Shown here in pieces: positions 25,511-33,771 of a stretch of DNA of 64,000 nucleotides (positions are counted from its first letter, which is position 1; each line of letters starts with the position of its first letter). A program made the translations under genes and the position numbers. The stretch is from JAVBMU01 sp031552185 (GTDB taxonomy: Bacteria; Actinomycetota; Actinomycetes; Actinomycetales; Cellulomonadaceae), in NCBI GenBank assembly GCA_031552185.1, contig JAVBMU010000006.1, positions 1 to 64,000 of the forward strand, written 5' to 3'. The notes beneath the pieces were generated by a model. That model did not search any database. It was not told the DNA's origin and saw only the letters and a list, made by a program, of their open reading frames with translations.

Positions 25511-25564
25511 ATGAACGGCGAGGAACCGTGCCGCGAGGAACTGTGCCGCGAGGAACTGAGATGA
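25511..25564 (+). CDS. 17-residue leader-type ORF with CREEL repeats
   Basis: ATG 25511 opens a frame of 17 residues whose second half repeats CREEL, encoded by 15-bp repeats that each contain GAGGAAC. Its stop overlaps the ATG of the hydrolase gene (ATGA). It may couple translation or be a by-product of repeat expansion of a ribosome binding site. No product evidence exists. Confidence 0.3.
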   Translation: MNGEEPCREELCREELR

Positions 25565-26517
25565 CGGGGGGCGGGCTGCGGCTGTCCCTGCTCACCTGCG
25601 GCTGGACCACCCACCCGGGGGCGATCGCGCGGCGCGGGGCGCCATGGCGGCCGGAACGGTTCCCGGCGCTGGTCGCCGTCGTCGATCACCCCGACGGGCT
25701 GATCCTGTTCGACACGGGGTATGCGCCGCGGGTGGTGCGGGCGCTGTCCCGAGGGATCGACCGGGTCTACGGCGGGCTCCTGCCGGTGCGGGTGACCCCG
25801 GCGGAGACGGCGGTCGCCCAACTCGCCGCGGCGGGGCACGCCGCCGGCCGGGTGCGCACCGTCGTCGTCTCCCACCTGCATGCCGACCACATCGGTGGGT
25901 TGCGGGACTTCCCGGGGGCGCGCGTCGTCGTCGACCCGACCGCCGTCGCGGCGGCCCGACGGGCGCGCGGGTTCGGCCGGCTGCGGCGCGGACTGGTCCC
26001 CGCGCTGCTGCCCGGCGACCTGGCGGACCGGCTGATCGACCCGACGGCGCTGCCGCCGGCCGCTGCGGCGGACCCGGGCCCCGGTGCGGCGGACCTTGCG
26101 CCGTTCGACGCGCGGGACCTGACCGGCGACGGCCGCGTCCTCGTGGTCCCGCTGCCGGGGCACAGCGCGGGCCAACTCGGGCTGTGCGTGCGGACGCCGA
26201 ACCGCGACCTGCTGTTCCTGGCCGACGCCGTCTGGCGGCTGCGCGCTGTCACCCACGGCGAACTGCCGCATCCGGTCGTGCGGGCCGTGACCGCACAGCC
26301 GGCGCGGTACGCGGCGACCGTCGCCGCGCTGCGGGACTTGACCCGGCGCCGGCCCGACCTGTTACTGGTCCCGTCCCACGACGAGGGCGCCATCGCCGCC
26401 GCCCGGGCGGCGCTCGCGGGTGGCGATAGTGCGCTCGGTGCTGCCGGTGCGGCCGGGCTCCCGGCCGGGGCCGAACCGGCGGGGGGCGCGGAACCGCCCG
26501 GGAACGACATCCGATGA
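25561..26517 (+). CDS. metallo-beta-lactamase-fold hydrolase
   Basis: The 318-residue product carries the zinc motif HLHADHIGG near residue 105, then GHSAGQ near 200, LADAVW near 220 and SHDEG near 272, the full set of MBL-fold metal ligands. Family members include lactonases and thioesterases. The C-terminal 40 residues are a Gly/Ala-rich tail. It is coupled to the adenylating enzyme by ATGA, so it may hydrolyse or release an acyl intermediate in the same pathway; this is inferred from context. Confidence 0.8.
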   Translation: MTGGGLRLSLLTCGWTTHPGAIARRGAPWRPERFPALVAVVDHPDGLILFDTGYAPRVVRALSRGIDRVYGGLLPVRVTPAETAVAQLAAAGHAAGRVRTVVVSHLHADHIGGLRDFPGARVVVDPTAVAAARRARGFGRLRRGLVPALLPGDLADRLIDPTALPPAAAADPGPGAADLAPFDARDLTGDGRVLVVPLPGHSAGQLGLCVRTPNRDLLFLADAVWRLRAVTHGELPHPVVRAVTAQPARYAATVAALRDLTRRRPDLLLVPSHDEGAIAAARAALAGGDSALGAAGAAGLPAGAEPAGGAEPPGNDIR

Positions 26518-27890
26518 GTCGGCCCCGGGTGCTGTGGCACTACGTCGCCGCGCGGCGTCGGCGCTTCGCCGACCGCGCGGACCTGGAGCGCCGCCAGGCG
26601 GACCGACTGCGCCGGGTCCTGGCCGCCGCGCCGCGGCGGTACCCGTTCTATGCGGGGCTGCTCGGCGTCGCCCCGCCGGTGGCGCCCCGCGCTCTGACCG
26701 AGCTTCCGATCCTCGGCAAGGCCGAGGTGATCGAGCATTTCGCGGCGCTGAATACCCGCGGTGTGACGCTGGCCGAGTGCCTCGCCGCGGGGCGCAGCGC
26801 GGAGGCGGGCCGGGACTTCGGCACGCGGCTGCGGGGCTTGTCGGTCGGCCTGTCGTCGGGGACCTCCGGCCGGCAGACGGCGTTTCTCACCTCGGGGGCC
26901 GAGCGCGACCGCTGGGCCGGCGAGGTGCTGGCGCGCGCCCTGCCGGACGGGTTGCGCGCCGGGGCGCGCGTGACCCTGGTGCTGCGCGCCGGTGGACCGT
27001 TGTACGAGTCCGTCGACGGCGGCCGGGTGTCCTTCCGGTTCGTGGACCTCGCGGCCGAACCGGACCGGATCGTGGCCGACATCCGGCGCAGCGAGCCGAC
27101 GATTCTGGTCGCCCCGCCGTCGGTCTTGGTGCTGGTGGCGGCTGCCGGCGGGGTCCGCCCGCAGCGGGTCTTCTCCGTGGCCGAGGTGCTCGAGCCCCAG
27201 GACGAGCGGGCGATCGAGGCCGGCCTCGGGGTGCGGGTGGATCAGGTGTATCAGGCGGCCGAGGGGCTGCTGGGAATGAGTTGCGCCGTCGGCCGTCTGC
27301 ACCTGGCCGAGGATCTGGTGGTCATCGAGCGGGAGGCGGTTGCGACTGACCGGTTCACCCCGGTGGTGACGGACCTGTTCCGGGTCAGCCAGGCGGTGTT
27401 GCGGCGCCGGGTCGACGACGTGCTCGTGGCGGGGCCGGGAGAGTGTTCCTGCGGTTCGCCGACGGCGGTCGTCGAGCGCATCTTGGGCCGGGCCGACGAC
27501 GTGCTCTGGCTGGCCCGGGACGCGGGCTCGGGCGCGGGTTTCGGTTTGCCCGAGGGTGCCGATTCGGGCGCCGGGCCGATCGCGCCGTTCTTTCCGGACT
27601 TCGTCCGGGCGGCGGTGCTGGCCGCCGCCGAGATCGACGACTTCCGGGTGGTCCAGACGGGTGCGGACCGGATCCGGCTCGCCACCCGGCCGGCAGCCGG
27701 CTACGAGGCGGCCCGGGCCGGGCTGCTCGCCGCCTTCACGCGCGCGGGGTTCGCTTCGGTCCGGATCGAGCCGGGCGAATTCGAGCCGCATGACCCGCTG
27801 CGCAAGCTCCGCCGGGTCCGCCGGGAGGTCGACGTCGACAGCGGCAATGTCCGGCCGGTCGCCGAGATAGAGCCGGGGCGCTCGAGATAG
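26514..27890 (+). CDS. F390-synthetase/CapK-like adenylate-forming enzyme
   Basis: The 458-residue product resembles the CapK/PaaK-related branch of adenylate-forming enzymes. The nucleotide-binding loop SSGTSGR lies near residue 112. The motif YQAAEGLLG near 245 replaces the usual substrate/ATP-binding motif, and TDLFRVSQAVLRRRVDDVLV contains the hinge Asp region. A C-terminal subdomain with KLRRVRREV closes the protein. It should activate a carboxylate as an adenylate or CoA ester. It ends the plus-strand half of the convergent cluster, tightly coupled to the MBL-fold gene. Confidence 0.7.
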   Translation: MSRPRVLWHYVAARRRRFADRADLERRQADRLRRVLAAAPRRYPFYAGLLGVAPPVAPRALTELPILGKAEVIEHFAALNTRGVTLAECLAAGRSAEAGRDFGTRLRGLSVGLSSGTSGRQTAFLTSGAERDRWAGEVLARALPDGLRAGARVTLVLRAGGPLYESVDGGRVSFRFVDLAAEPDRIVADIRRSEPTILVAPPSVLVLVAAAGGVRPQRVFSVAEVLEPQDERAIEAGLGVRVDQVYQAAEGLLGMSCAVGRLHLAEDLVVIEREAVATDRFTPVVTDLFRVSQAVLRRRVDDVLVAGPGECSCGSPTAVVERILGRADDVLWLARDAGSGAGFGLPEGADSGAGPIAPFFPDFVRAAVLAAAEIDDFRVVQTGADRIRLATRPAAGYEAARAGLLAAFTRAGFASVRIEPGEFEPHDPLRKLRRVRREVDVDSGNVRPVAEIEPGRSR

Positions 27891-27944
27891 CGGCAAGACG
27901 TCGCCATCCGGGCCTGTCCGCAACCCGATGCCGCTACCTCGCGA
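27882..27944. terminator. hairpin between convergent genes
   Basis: AGATAGCGGCA (27885-27895) pairs imperfectly with TGCCGCTACCT (27929-27939) across 33 bp. It begins inside the last codons of the adenylating enzyme and ends before the glycosyltransferase stop. A bidirectional terminator is likely by position. The arm GCTACCTCGCG resembles arms of the dispersed palindromic element. Confidence 0.5.
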
Positions 27945-27963
27945 CGACGCCGGGCCACCGCCG

Positions 27964-29229
27964 TCACCCGCCGCCCCCCGCCTCCGGCCCGCGCACGGCC
28001 TCGATCGTCTCGGCGGTGATCGCGACCGGGTCGTACTGGTCCAGCGCTCGCGCGAGCCGGCGCACCGGTGCGTGATCGGCGGCGAGGACGGCGCGCAGCG
28101 CGGTCGCCGCCGCCCGGCGGTCGAGCCGGCGCACCCGCCGGCCCGCGCCGGCGGCCTCGATCCGGGCGGCGAAGTCGAACTGGTCGTAGTCCTGCGGGCA
28201 GACGACGGCCGGGACGCCGGCTCGGATCGCGCTGTAGGTGATGCCCGCGCCGCCGTGGTGGACGACGGCGGCGCAGCCCGGCAGGACGTCGTCGTAGGGC
28301 AGGTGGCCGTAGACGTGGACGCGCCCGCGCCGGGCGAGAGGCTCGGGCGAGCGCCGGCCGGCGTCGCCTAGGCTGACCAGCACCGCGTGGTCCGGCGCCG
28401 CCTCGGCCACCGCCTGCGCCCCGGCAAGCAGGCGCGGCGTCGCCCACTGCAGGTGGGTGCCGAAGGTGACCAGGATCCGCGGCCCGGCGGGCAGCCGCGG
28501 CGGGGCAGGCCACGGCTCCGGCGTGGCGGTCACCGGCCCGGCAAAGCGGAACCAGCGCGGCCAGTCACGCGCCAACTCCAGCTCACGCATGCCGAGCCCG
28601 AGGATCGCCGTCGGCGAGTACGCGCTCTCGGTTCCGTCCGCCCGGTACACGCGCACCCCGGCGGCGTCGAATCTGGGCCGCAGGACGCGCTGCATCGCGA
28701 GCTTTGTCGCCCGGGTCGCGGCCCGGCCGGCCGCGTCTCGGAGCCGATGGCCGGCGTGCCGCGCCGGCCCCCAGCCGCCGCAGTACGCGGGCGTGCCGGT
28801 CCGGGTCTCCAGGACGAACGGCGTCGGCATCGTGGTGATCCACGGGGTGTTGCGTTCGAGCGCGACGACGCCGGCGACCGGCGCGGTGAAGTCGGCGAGC
28901 ACGACGTCGGGGGCGTCGGCCGCCCACAGCGCGGCCAGTTCGGCGCGGGCGCGGGGGAACAGCGCCAGATTGGCGGCCAACTGACGGGTCAACAGCACGG
29001 GGTTGGAGCGGACCGGGCCGGCGGTGTCGGCGATCCGGTTGAAGACGTCGGGGTCATCGGCGATCAGCGGCGTCGCCACAAACCCGAGGTCCCGCAGCAG
29101 GGCGACCTTCGCGGCGCCGGTGGCGAAGCGAACATCGTAGCCCCGCTCGCGCAGCGCCCGGCCGAGCGTGATCAGCGGGTTCAGGTGGCCGGCGAACGGC
29201 GGCGCGACCAGCAGCAGCCGGGCGGTCAT
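27964..29229 (-). CDS. GT1 (MGT/UGT-type) glycosyltransferase
   Basis: The 421-residue product has the GT-B fold of macrolide-type glycosyltransferases. The N-terminal start LLLVAPPFAGHLNPLITLG is typical, and the donor-binding motif VHHGGAGITYSAIRAGVPAV lies near residue 330, followed by PQDYDQFDFA. It should transfer a sugar from an NDP-sugar to a lipid or polyketide-like acceptor. The ATG at 29229 overlaps the stop of the preceding gene. It is last in the four-gene minus-strand operon. Confidence 0.85.
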   Translation of the reverse strand: MTARLLLVAPPFAGHLNPLITLGRALRERGYDVRFATGAAKVALLRDLGFVATPLIADDPDVFNRIADTAGPVRSNPVLLTRQLAANLALFPRARAELAALWAADAPDVVLADFTAPVAGVVALERNTPWITTMPTPFVLETRTGTPAYCGGWGPARHAGHRLRDAAGRAATRATKLAMQRVLRPRFDAAGVRVYRADGTESAYSPTAILGLGMRELELARDWPRWFRFAGPVTATPEPWPAPPRLPAGPRILVTFGTHLQWATPRLLAGAQAVAEAAPDHAVLVSLGDAGRRSPEPLARRGRVHVYGHLPYDDVLPGCAAVVHHGGAGITYSAIRAGVPAVVCPQDYDQFDFAARIEAAGAGRRVRRLDRRAAATALRAVLAADHAPVRRLARALDQYDPVAITAETIEAVRGPEAGGGG

Positions 29230-29879
29230 CGCGATCCGACCTGCGGTGCGGTCGGGCGGGGCGCCCCGACCAGGTCGACGACGGCGTGGCGCACCTCGGC
29301 GCCGCGGGCGGCCCCCAGATGGTCGCCGGGGACGATTCGATCGATCGGGCCGCGGTGCAGGAGCCGACTGATCCAGTCGGCCTCGCCCCGGATCGCGGTC
29401 ACCCGCCACGGCCCGCCGGGCCGGGGGAGCGGCCCGGCCGGCCCGATGCCGACGGCGTGCACCGTCAGCCCGGCCGGCACCTCAAGGTGCGGCACCGCGC
29501 ACGTCAGCATGCGCGCCCCGGCGCTGCCGCAGAGCAGGACCAGGTCCGACGACGTCCGGTCGAGGAGGGCTTGCAGGTGGCGGGCGACGTCGTGGGCGAA
29601 GCCGCGATCGGTCGCGGCGGCGAGATACTGCCGAGCGTTGCGGATCGACGCCGCGCCGAGCGGCTCCGGGCGGTAATCGCCGCGGGCGGCGTCGGCGGTC
29701 CAGGGGAAGCCGACCCGCAGCGGCGCCCAGCCCCGCTCGTGGAGGACGTCCAGGAGGGCGTGCTGGTGCGGGGCCAACAGCGAGTGGGTCCAGGAACTCT
29801 GGCCGGTCAGCCACGCCGCCCGGGCGGCGACGTGATCCGCGAGTGCCGCGGCCGGCTCGTGCCCGCGCAGCCACCTCAT
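29226..29879 (-). CDS. hypothetical protein, possible alpha/beta hydrolase
   Basis: The 217-residue product contains LVLLCGSAGARML near residue 116, close to the nucleophile-elbow pattern (G-x-S-x-G) of alpha/beta hydrolases. A late VPGDHLG (His near 183) could supply the catalytic base. An N-terminal stretch with HEPAAALADHVAARAAW is not family-typical. ATGA overlaps on both sides tie it to the two glycosyltransferases. Function is open: an esterase, thioesterase or acyltransferase would all suit. Confidence 0.5.
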   Translation of the reverse strand: MRWLRGHEPAAALADHVAARAAWLTGQSSWTHSLLAPHQHALLDVLHERGWAPLRVGFPWTADAARGDYRPEPLGAASIRNARQYLAAATDRGFAHDVARHLQALLDRTSSDLVLLCGSAGARMLTCAVPHLEVPAGLTVHAVGIGPAGPLPRPGGPWRVTAIRGEADWISRLLHRGPIDRIVPGDHLGAARGAEVRHAVVDLVGAPRPTAPQVGSR

Positions 29880-31030
29880 GGGGTCCGCGCCGGCGTCGAT
29901 CCGATCCGCACGGCCCGGCCGCGCCACCGCACCCGGCGCGGCCCGAACACGGCGCCGAGCAGGTGCAGGGGCGTCAACAGGGCGGCGACGGGCTCGAGCA
30001 GGACGCCGAGCGCGCCGTCGGCGGGCGTGCCGGCGAGCCGGCGCAGCGCCCGGGTCCCGAGCGCGGACCCGAGGAGGACCGCCGCCGCCCCGGCGGCCCA
30101 CCACGGCCCGGCGACCACCGCCGCGGCCACGAACGCGAGCGTCAGGGCCGGCGGCGCCACGACCAGCGCAATCAGCCGCATCGAAAGGTCGTGCCGCGGT
30201 ACCTCGCAGGCGAACAGGAGCCACCGGCGCAGCAGCTTGGCGTAGGCGGCCGGCCCGGGCACGGTGGTGGCGAGCAGCACGGGTTGTGCGGTCTGCACGA
30301 TCCGCAGCCCGGCGCCCCGGTAGGCCCGGGCGAGCGCATAGTCGTCGCAGGTCGTGTCCGCCCGGGCGAAGCCGCCGACACCTTCGAGCGTGTGCCGCCG
30401 GGTCAGCACCGTCATGCCGTTCACCGAGACCGGCGGTCCGAACCGCGCCATCGGGAGGTACGTGACCAGCGCGGAGCCGTTCACGAAGGCGGCGACGAGC
30501 CGACTCCACAGTCCGCCCTGCTCGCGGTAGACCGGGACGGCGGTGACCAGGTCGCCCTCAGCCAGGGCGGCCACCAGTCGGGCCAATCCGCCCGGCGGCA
30601 GCACGCAGTCGTCGTCGAGCACCAGCACGACGCCGCGGGCCCGGTCCTGCGCCAGGACCAGTTTGTGCACTTTGGGATTGTGACCCGCGGCCGGCGGGGG
30701 GCACCGGACGACCTCGACATGGTCGGCGCCCGCGGCGGCGGCACGGGCGGCCTGCTCGCCGACGGGATCGTCGTCGTCGACCAGGAGCAGCACCTCGGCC
30801 GGGGCGAGCGTGGCGACGGACTCGGCGAGCACCGGGCCGAGCAGGGGGTCGCCGGACCGAATCGCGATCAGGGCAGTCACGTCGGAAAGGTCGGCCGGGC
30901 CGCCCCCCGGGCGGGTCCGGCGCGCGCCGGTGCTTGCGCCGCGCAGCGCGGCGCGGGCGGCGGCGAGGCGCACGGCCCAGGCGGCGCAGAGCAGCGCGCC
31001 GCTCACGGCGGCGAGGCGGGCGGCAGTCAT
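29876..31030 (-). CDS. GT2/GT21-type membrane glycosyltransferase (ceramide glucosyltransferase-like)
   Basis: The 384-residue product has an N-terminal membrane segment, a GT-A domain and three to four C-terminal hydrophobic stretches. Conserved residues appear as VLDDDCVLP (metal-binding DxD region, near 140), TTCDDYALARAYRG (catalytic Asp, near 220) and KLLRRWLLF, which is the (R/Q)xxRW motif near 264. This arrangement matches GT21 ceramide glucosyltransferases and hopanoid HpnI-like enzymes. It should glycosylate a membrane lipid. Start ATG 31030 follows a 58-bp gap after the SDR gene. Confidence 0.75.
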   Translation of the reverse strand: MTAARLAAVSGALLCAAWAVRLAAARAALRGASTGARRTRPGGGPADLSDVTALIAIRSGDPLLGPVLAESVATLAPAEVLLLVDDDDPVGEQAARAAAAGADHVEVVRCPPPAAGHNPKVHKLVLAQDRARGVVLVLDDDCVLPPGGLARLVAALAEGDLVTAVPVYREQGGLWSRLVAAFVNGSALVTYLPMARFGPPVSVNGMTVLTRRHTLEGVGGFARADTTCDDYALARAYRGAGLRIVQTAQPVLLATTVPGPAAYAKLLRRWLLFACEVPRHDLSMRLIALVVAPPALTLAFVAAAVVAGPWWAAGAAAVLLGSALGTRALRRLAGTPADGALGVLLEPVAALLTPLHLLGAVFGPRRVRWRGRAVRIGSTPARTP

Positions 31031-31088
31031 CCGGTGGTCCTCATGTGGTTCGCGCCTGGGGCACCTGGCCGCACCCGGTCCTCCTGCA

Positions 31089-32054
31089 TCACGGTGACCG
31101 TAGCGCATCGGCGACGAGGCGGTCGACCGCCTCGTCGAGGCCGACAGCGGGCGCACCGAGGTCCCGCAGGGTGGCGGCGACGTCGAACGTCTTGGACCGC
31201 GACAGCACCGACACCCCGTAGCGGGTAATGGGTGGCTCGCCCCAGCCGCCCCAGCGGGCCGAGGCGACCTCGCCGGCGCGGGCCAGGCTCCGCGCGAACG
31301 GCACGGGAACGGGCACCGGCCGGGGCTTCACCCCGAGCCGGGCCAGGACGGAAAGCAGGAACGGATACAGCGCCACGGGTTCGGCATTGGTCAGGTGGTA
31401 CAGGCCGTCGACGCCGCGTTCGAGCGCCTCGGTGATGTAATGCGCGGCGGTGTGGACATCGGTGAGATCGGCCACGATCCGGCCGGGCGTCCGTTCGAAC
31501 GCCGGCAGCACGCCGCGGCGGGCGATCCGCAGGATCCGGGGCAGCAATACCGTGTCCCCGACGCCGAACACGGCTCGCGGCCGCAGGATGACGTGCCGGC
31601 CGGGATAGCGCGCGACGATGCGCTCGCCGATTCGTTTTGTCCGCGAGTACACGTTGATCTGGTCGGCGTCGGCCGGCACCGGGGAATCCTCGGTGAGGTC
31701 GAACTGATCGGCGTCGCGGTACAGCACCGACGAACTCGACACGTAAACGAAGGGCGGCGCGCCGTGCCCGGCCGCCCAGCGCGCGACGTTGCGGGTCGCG
31801 CTCACGTTGGCCGCGATGAAGTCCGCGGGCGCCGCCCACGGCGAGGCGAGCGCGGCGCAGTGGATCACCGCGTCGACCGGCGCGACGGCGTCGGGCAACC
31901 TCGCCGCGGCCAGATCCTGCCGCACGTACGCGTCGACGGGCGACGCCGGCCGCGGCGCGCGGCCCACGCCCGTGACCCGCCAGCCGCGCGCGTGCGCGTC
32001 GGCCACAATCCGCGACCCCAGGAAGCCGTTGGATCCGGTGAGCAGGACGTGCAT
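31089..32054 (-). CDS. NAD(P)-dependent epimerase/3-beta-HSD-like extended SDR
   Basis: The 321-residue product has the Rossmann motif TGSNGFLG at residues 6-13, the VIHCAA strand end near 69, SSSSVLY near 105 and the catalytic YSRTK near 134. It resembles 3-beta-hydroxysteroid dehydrogenases and OleD, which reduce a beta-keto group of a long acyl product. It heads the minus-strand operon and is divergent from the riboflavin riboswitch. Its partner could be the nearby KAS III-like enzyme, whose product would be a beta-keto compound. Confidence 0.8.
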   Translation of the reverse strand: MHVLLTGSNGFLGSRIVADAHARGWRVTGVGRAPRPASPVDAYVRQDLAAARLPDAVAPVDAVIHCAALASPWAAPADFIAANVSATRNVARWAAGHGAPPFVYVSSSSVLYRDADQFDLTEDSPVPADADQINVYSRTKRIGERIVARYPGRHVILRPRAVFGVGDTVLLPRILRIARRGVLPAFERTPGRIVADLTDVHTAAHYITEALERGVDGLYHLTNAEPVALYPFLLSVLARLGVKPRPVPVPVPFARSLARAGEVASARWGGWGEPPITRYGVSVLSRSKTFDVAATLRDLGAPAVGLDEAVDRLVADALRSP

Positions 32055-32167
32055 GGCGGTCAGGCTACCCCGGCCGCGACGGCCGCCGGCAGGGCCGTTC
32101 GGCGCGGATCCCGCCGCGGCGCGCGGGCGCGCCGGCGGCGCCGACGGGGGTGTGACCGAGACGGGGC

Positions 32168-32197
32168 TTGCCGTCGCGCCGCCGTTCGGTGGATGAT
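32168..32197 (+). promoter_or_regulatory. candidate promoter of the riboflavin operon
   Basis: TTGCCG (32168-32173) and GATGAT (32192-32197) are separated by 18 bp and end about 10 bp before the FMN riboswitch, as expected for its promoter. This is inferred from sequence only. Confidence 0.45.
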
Positions 32198-32207
32198 GCC
32201 AACGCAA

Positions 32208-32332
32208 CATGCTCCGGGGTCGGTGAGATTCCGAACCGGCGGTGATAGCCCGCGACCCGCGCGACTCGTTCTCGAGTCGCTCGGTTGACCTGGTGGAATT
32301 CCAGGGCCGACGGTGAAAGTCCGGATGGGAGG
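32208..32332 (+). ncRNA. FMN riboswitch (RFN element)
   Basis: The conserved segments are all present in order: GGGGTCGGTGAGATTCC, ACCGGCGGTGATAGCCCGCG, a variable hairpin around GCGACTCGTTCTCGAGTCGC, TGGTGGAATTCCAGGGCCGA, and CGGTGAAAGTCCGGATGGGA. It lies upstream of ribD and should shut off the riboflavin genes when FMN is bound. The about 120-bp space to ribD is GC-rich and could hold the expression platform; no T-tract terminator is evident, so translational control is more likely. Confidence 0.95.
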
Positions 32333-32451
32333 ACGCATGTGCGGTCTGCGCTCGCGCGCAGGCCGCGGCGCCGCGACGCCGCCGGGTCCGTGCCCGGGGG
32401 ACGTCCCGATCGCTGTCGACCCCGGTGCGCTGACGCCCGGGAGGACGACCG

Positions 32452-33771
32452 ATGGCCACCCCGCCGAGGGACCCTGTGCCTGGGGACGCTGTGCCTGGGG
32501 ACGCTGTGCTCCGAGGCTCGGTGGACCCGGACACGGTGTACCCGGACACGGTGTACCCGGACACGGTGTACCCGGACACGGTGTACCCGGACACTGTGTA
32601 CCCGGACACGGTGCCGTCCCTCGACGCGGCGATGTGCCGCGCTCTCGAGCTCGCCCGGCGCGGCCCCGCCCACGGCCCCAACCCGCGGGTCGGTTGCGTG
32701 CTGCTGGCGCCGGCCGACGTCGGGCCACGGGCAGGGCAGAGCGCCGGGCCGCGCACCGTGCTGGGCGAGGGGTTCCACCGCGGCGCCGGCACACCGCACG
32801 CGGAGATCGCGGCGCTCGCGGATGCCCGCGCCCGCGGTCACGACCCGCGGGGCGCCACCGCGATCGTCACGTTGGAGCCCTGCGCTCACACCGGCCGGAC
32901 CGGCCCGTGTGCCGAGGCGCTGGCCGACGCCGGCATCGCCGAAGTGAGCTACGCGCTGCCCGACCCGAATCCGCAGGCGGCCGGCGGGGCGGCCCGGCTG
33001 CGCGAACGCGGGGTGCGCGTCGCCCTCGGCCCCCGCGGTGCCGAGGCCGCGGAACTGGTCCGGGTCTGGGCGACCGCCGTGCGCCGCGGGACGCCGTTCG
33101 TCACGCTCAAGCTGGCGACCACGCTCGACGGCCGGATCGCGGCGGCGGACGGTACCAGCCGGTGGATCACCGGCCCGCCGGCCCGGGCCAACGCCCACCG
33201 GCTGCGGACCGAGGTGGACGCGATCGCCGTCGGCACCGGCACTGCGCTGACCGACGACCCCGCCCTGACCGCCCGCCCGGCCGACGGCGAGCCGGCGGCG
33301 CACCAACCGATCCGGGTCGTGGTGGGCCGGCGGGACCTGCCGGCGGGCGCGCGCCTGCGCGGCCCCGGCGGCCGGCTCGTGCACCTGCGCACCCACGACC
33401 CGCACGAGGTGCTCGCCGCCCTCGCCGCGCTGGAGGTGCGACACGTGCTCATCGAGGGCGGACCCCGGCTGGCGGCTGCCTTCCTGGCTGCCGACCTGGT
33501 GGACGACCTGCACGCCTACATCGCGCCGGTGCTGCTCGGGGCCGGCCCGGCCGCCGTCGCCGACCTCGGCCGGACCACGATCGGCGACGCCGTGCGTCGG
33601 CGGCCGGTCGCCGTCGAACAACTGGGCGACGACGTCCTGATGATCACCCGCCGCGCTGCCGACCCGGCGGTCCCGCCGGCCGCCGCACATTCCCGATTGA
33701 CCGATCGAGACCGCACCGATCGAGACCGCACCGATCGAAACTGCGATCGCCACCGTGAGGAGAGCTACTGA
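32452..33771 (+). CDS. ribD: bifunctional riboflavin deaminase/reductase RibD
   Basis: The 439-residue enzyme carries out the deaminase and reductase steps of riboflavin synthesis. Start ATG 32452 follows GGGAGG by 7-8 nt. The deaminase domain has zinc ligands in PHAEIAAL (near 116) and PCAHTGRTGPC (near 142), and the reductase domain begins near 218 with TLKLATTLDGRIA. Two additions are odd. An N-terminal extension of about 55 residues contains five PDTVY repeats and a PDTVP (32527-32616), and the C-terminus has three near-repeats of TDRDR (33700-33744). Both come from 15-bp tandem repeats outside the catalytic domains. Confidence 0.93.
   Translation: MATPPRDPVPGDAVPGDAVLRGSVDPDTVYPDTVYPDTVYPDTVYPDTVYPDTVPSLDAAMCRALELARRGPAHGPNPRVGCVLLAPADVGPRAGQSAGPRTVLGEGFHRGAGTPHAEIAALADARARGHDPRGATAIVTLEPCAHTGRTGPCAEALADAGIAEVSYALPDPNPQAAGGAARLRERGVRVALGPRGAEAAELVRVWATAVRRGTPFVTLKLATTLDGRIAAADGTSRWITGPPARANAHRLRTEVDAIAVGTGTALTDDPALTARPADGEPAAHQPIRVVVGRRDLPAGARLRGPGGRLVHLRTHDPHEVLAALAALEVRHVLIEGGPRLAAAFLAADLVDDLHAYIAPVLLGAGPAAVADLGRTTIGDAVRRRPVAVEQLGDDVLMITRRAADPAVPPAAAHSRLTDRDRTDRDRTDRNCDRHREESY
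32527..32616 (+). repeat. 15-bp tandem repeat in ribD 5' end
   Basis: Six consecutive copies of CCGGACACGGTGTAC occur; four are identical, the fifth differs at one base and the sixth ends in CCG. They encode PDTVY in frame. A further imperfect 15-bp repeat lies upstream in the same gene. Confidence 0.9.

Noticed and set aside
32337..33758. An alternative gene starting at ATG 32337 right after the riboswitch
   Set aside because: The GGGAGG before it is part of the conserved riboswitch 3' end, and the frame is a shadow of ribD with no domain.
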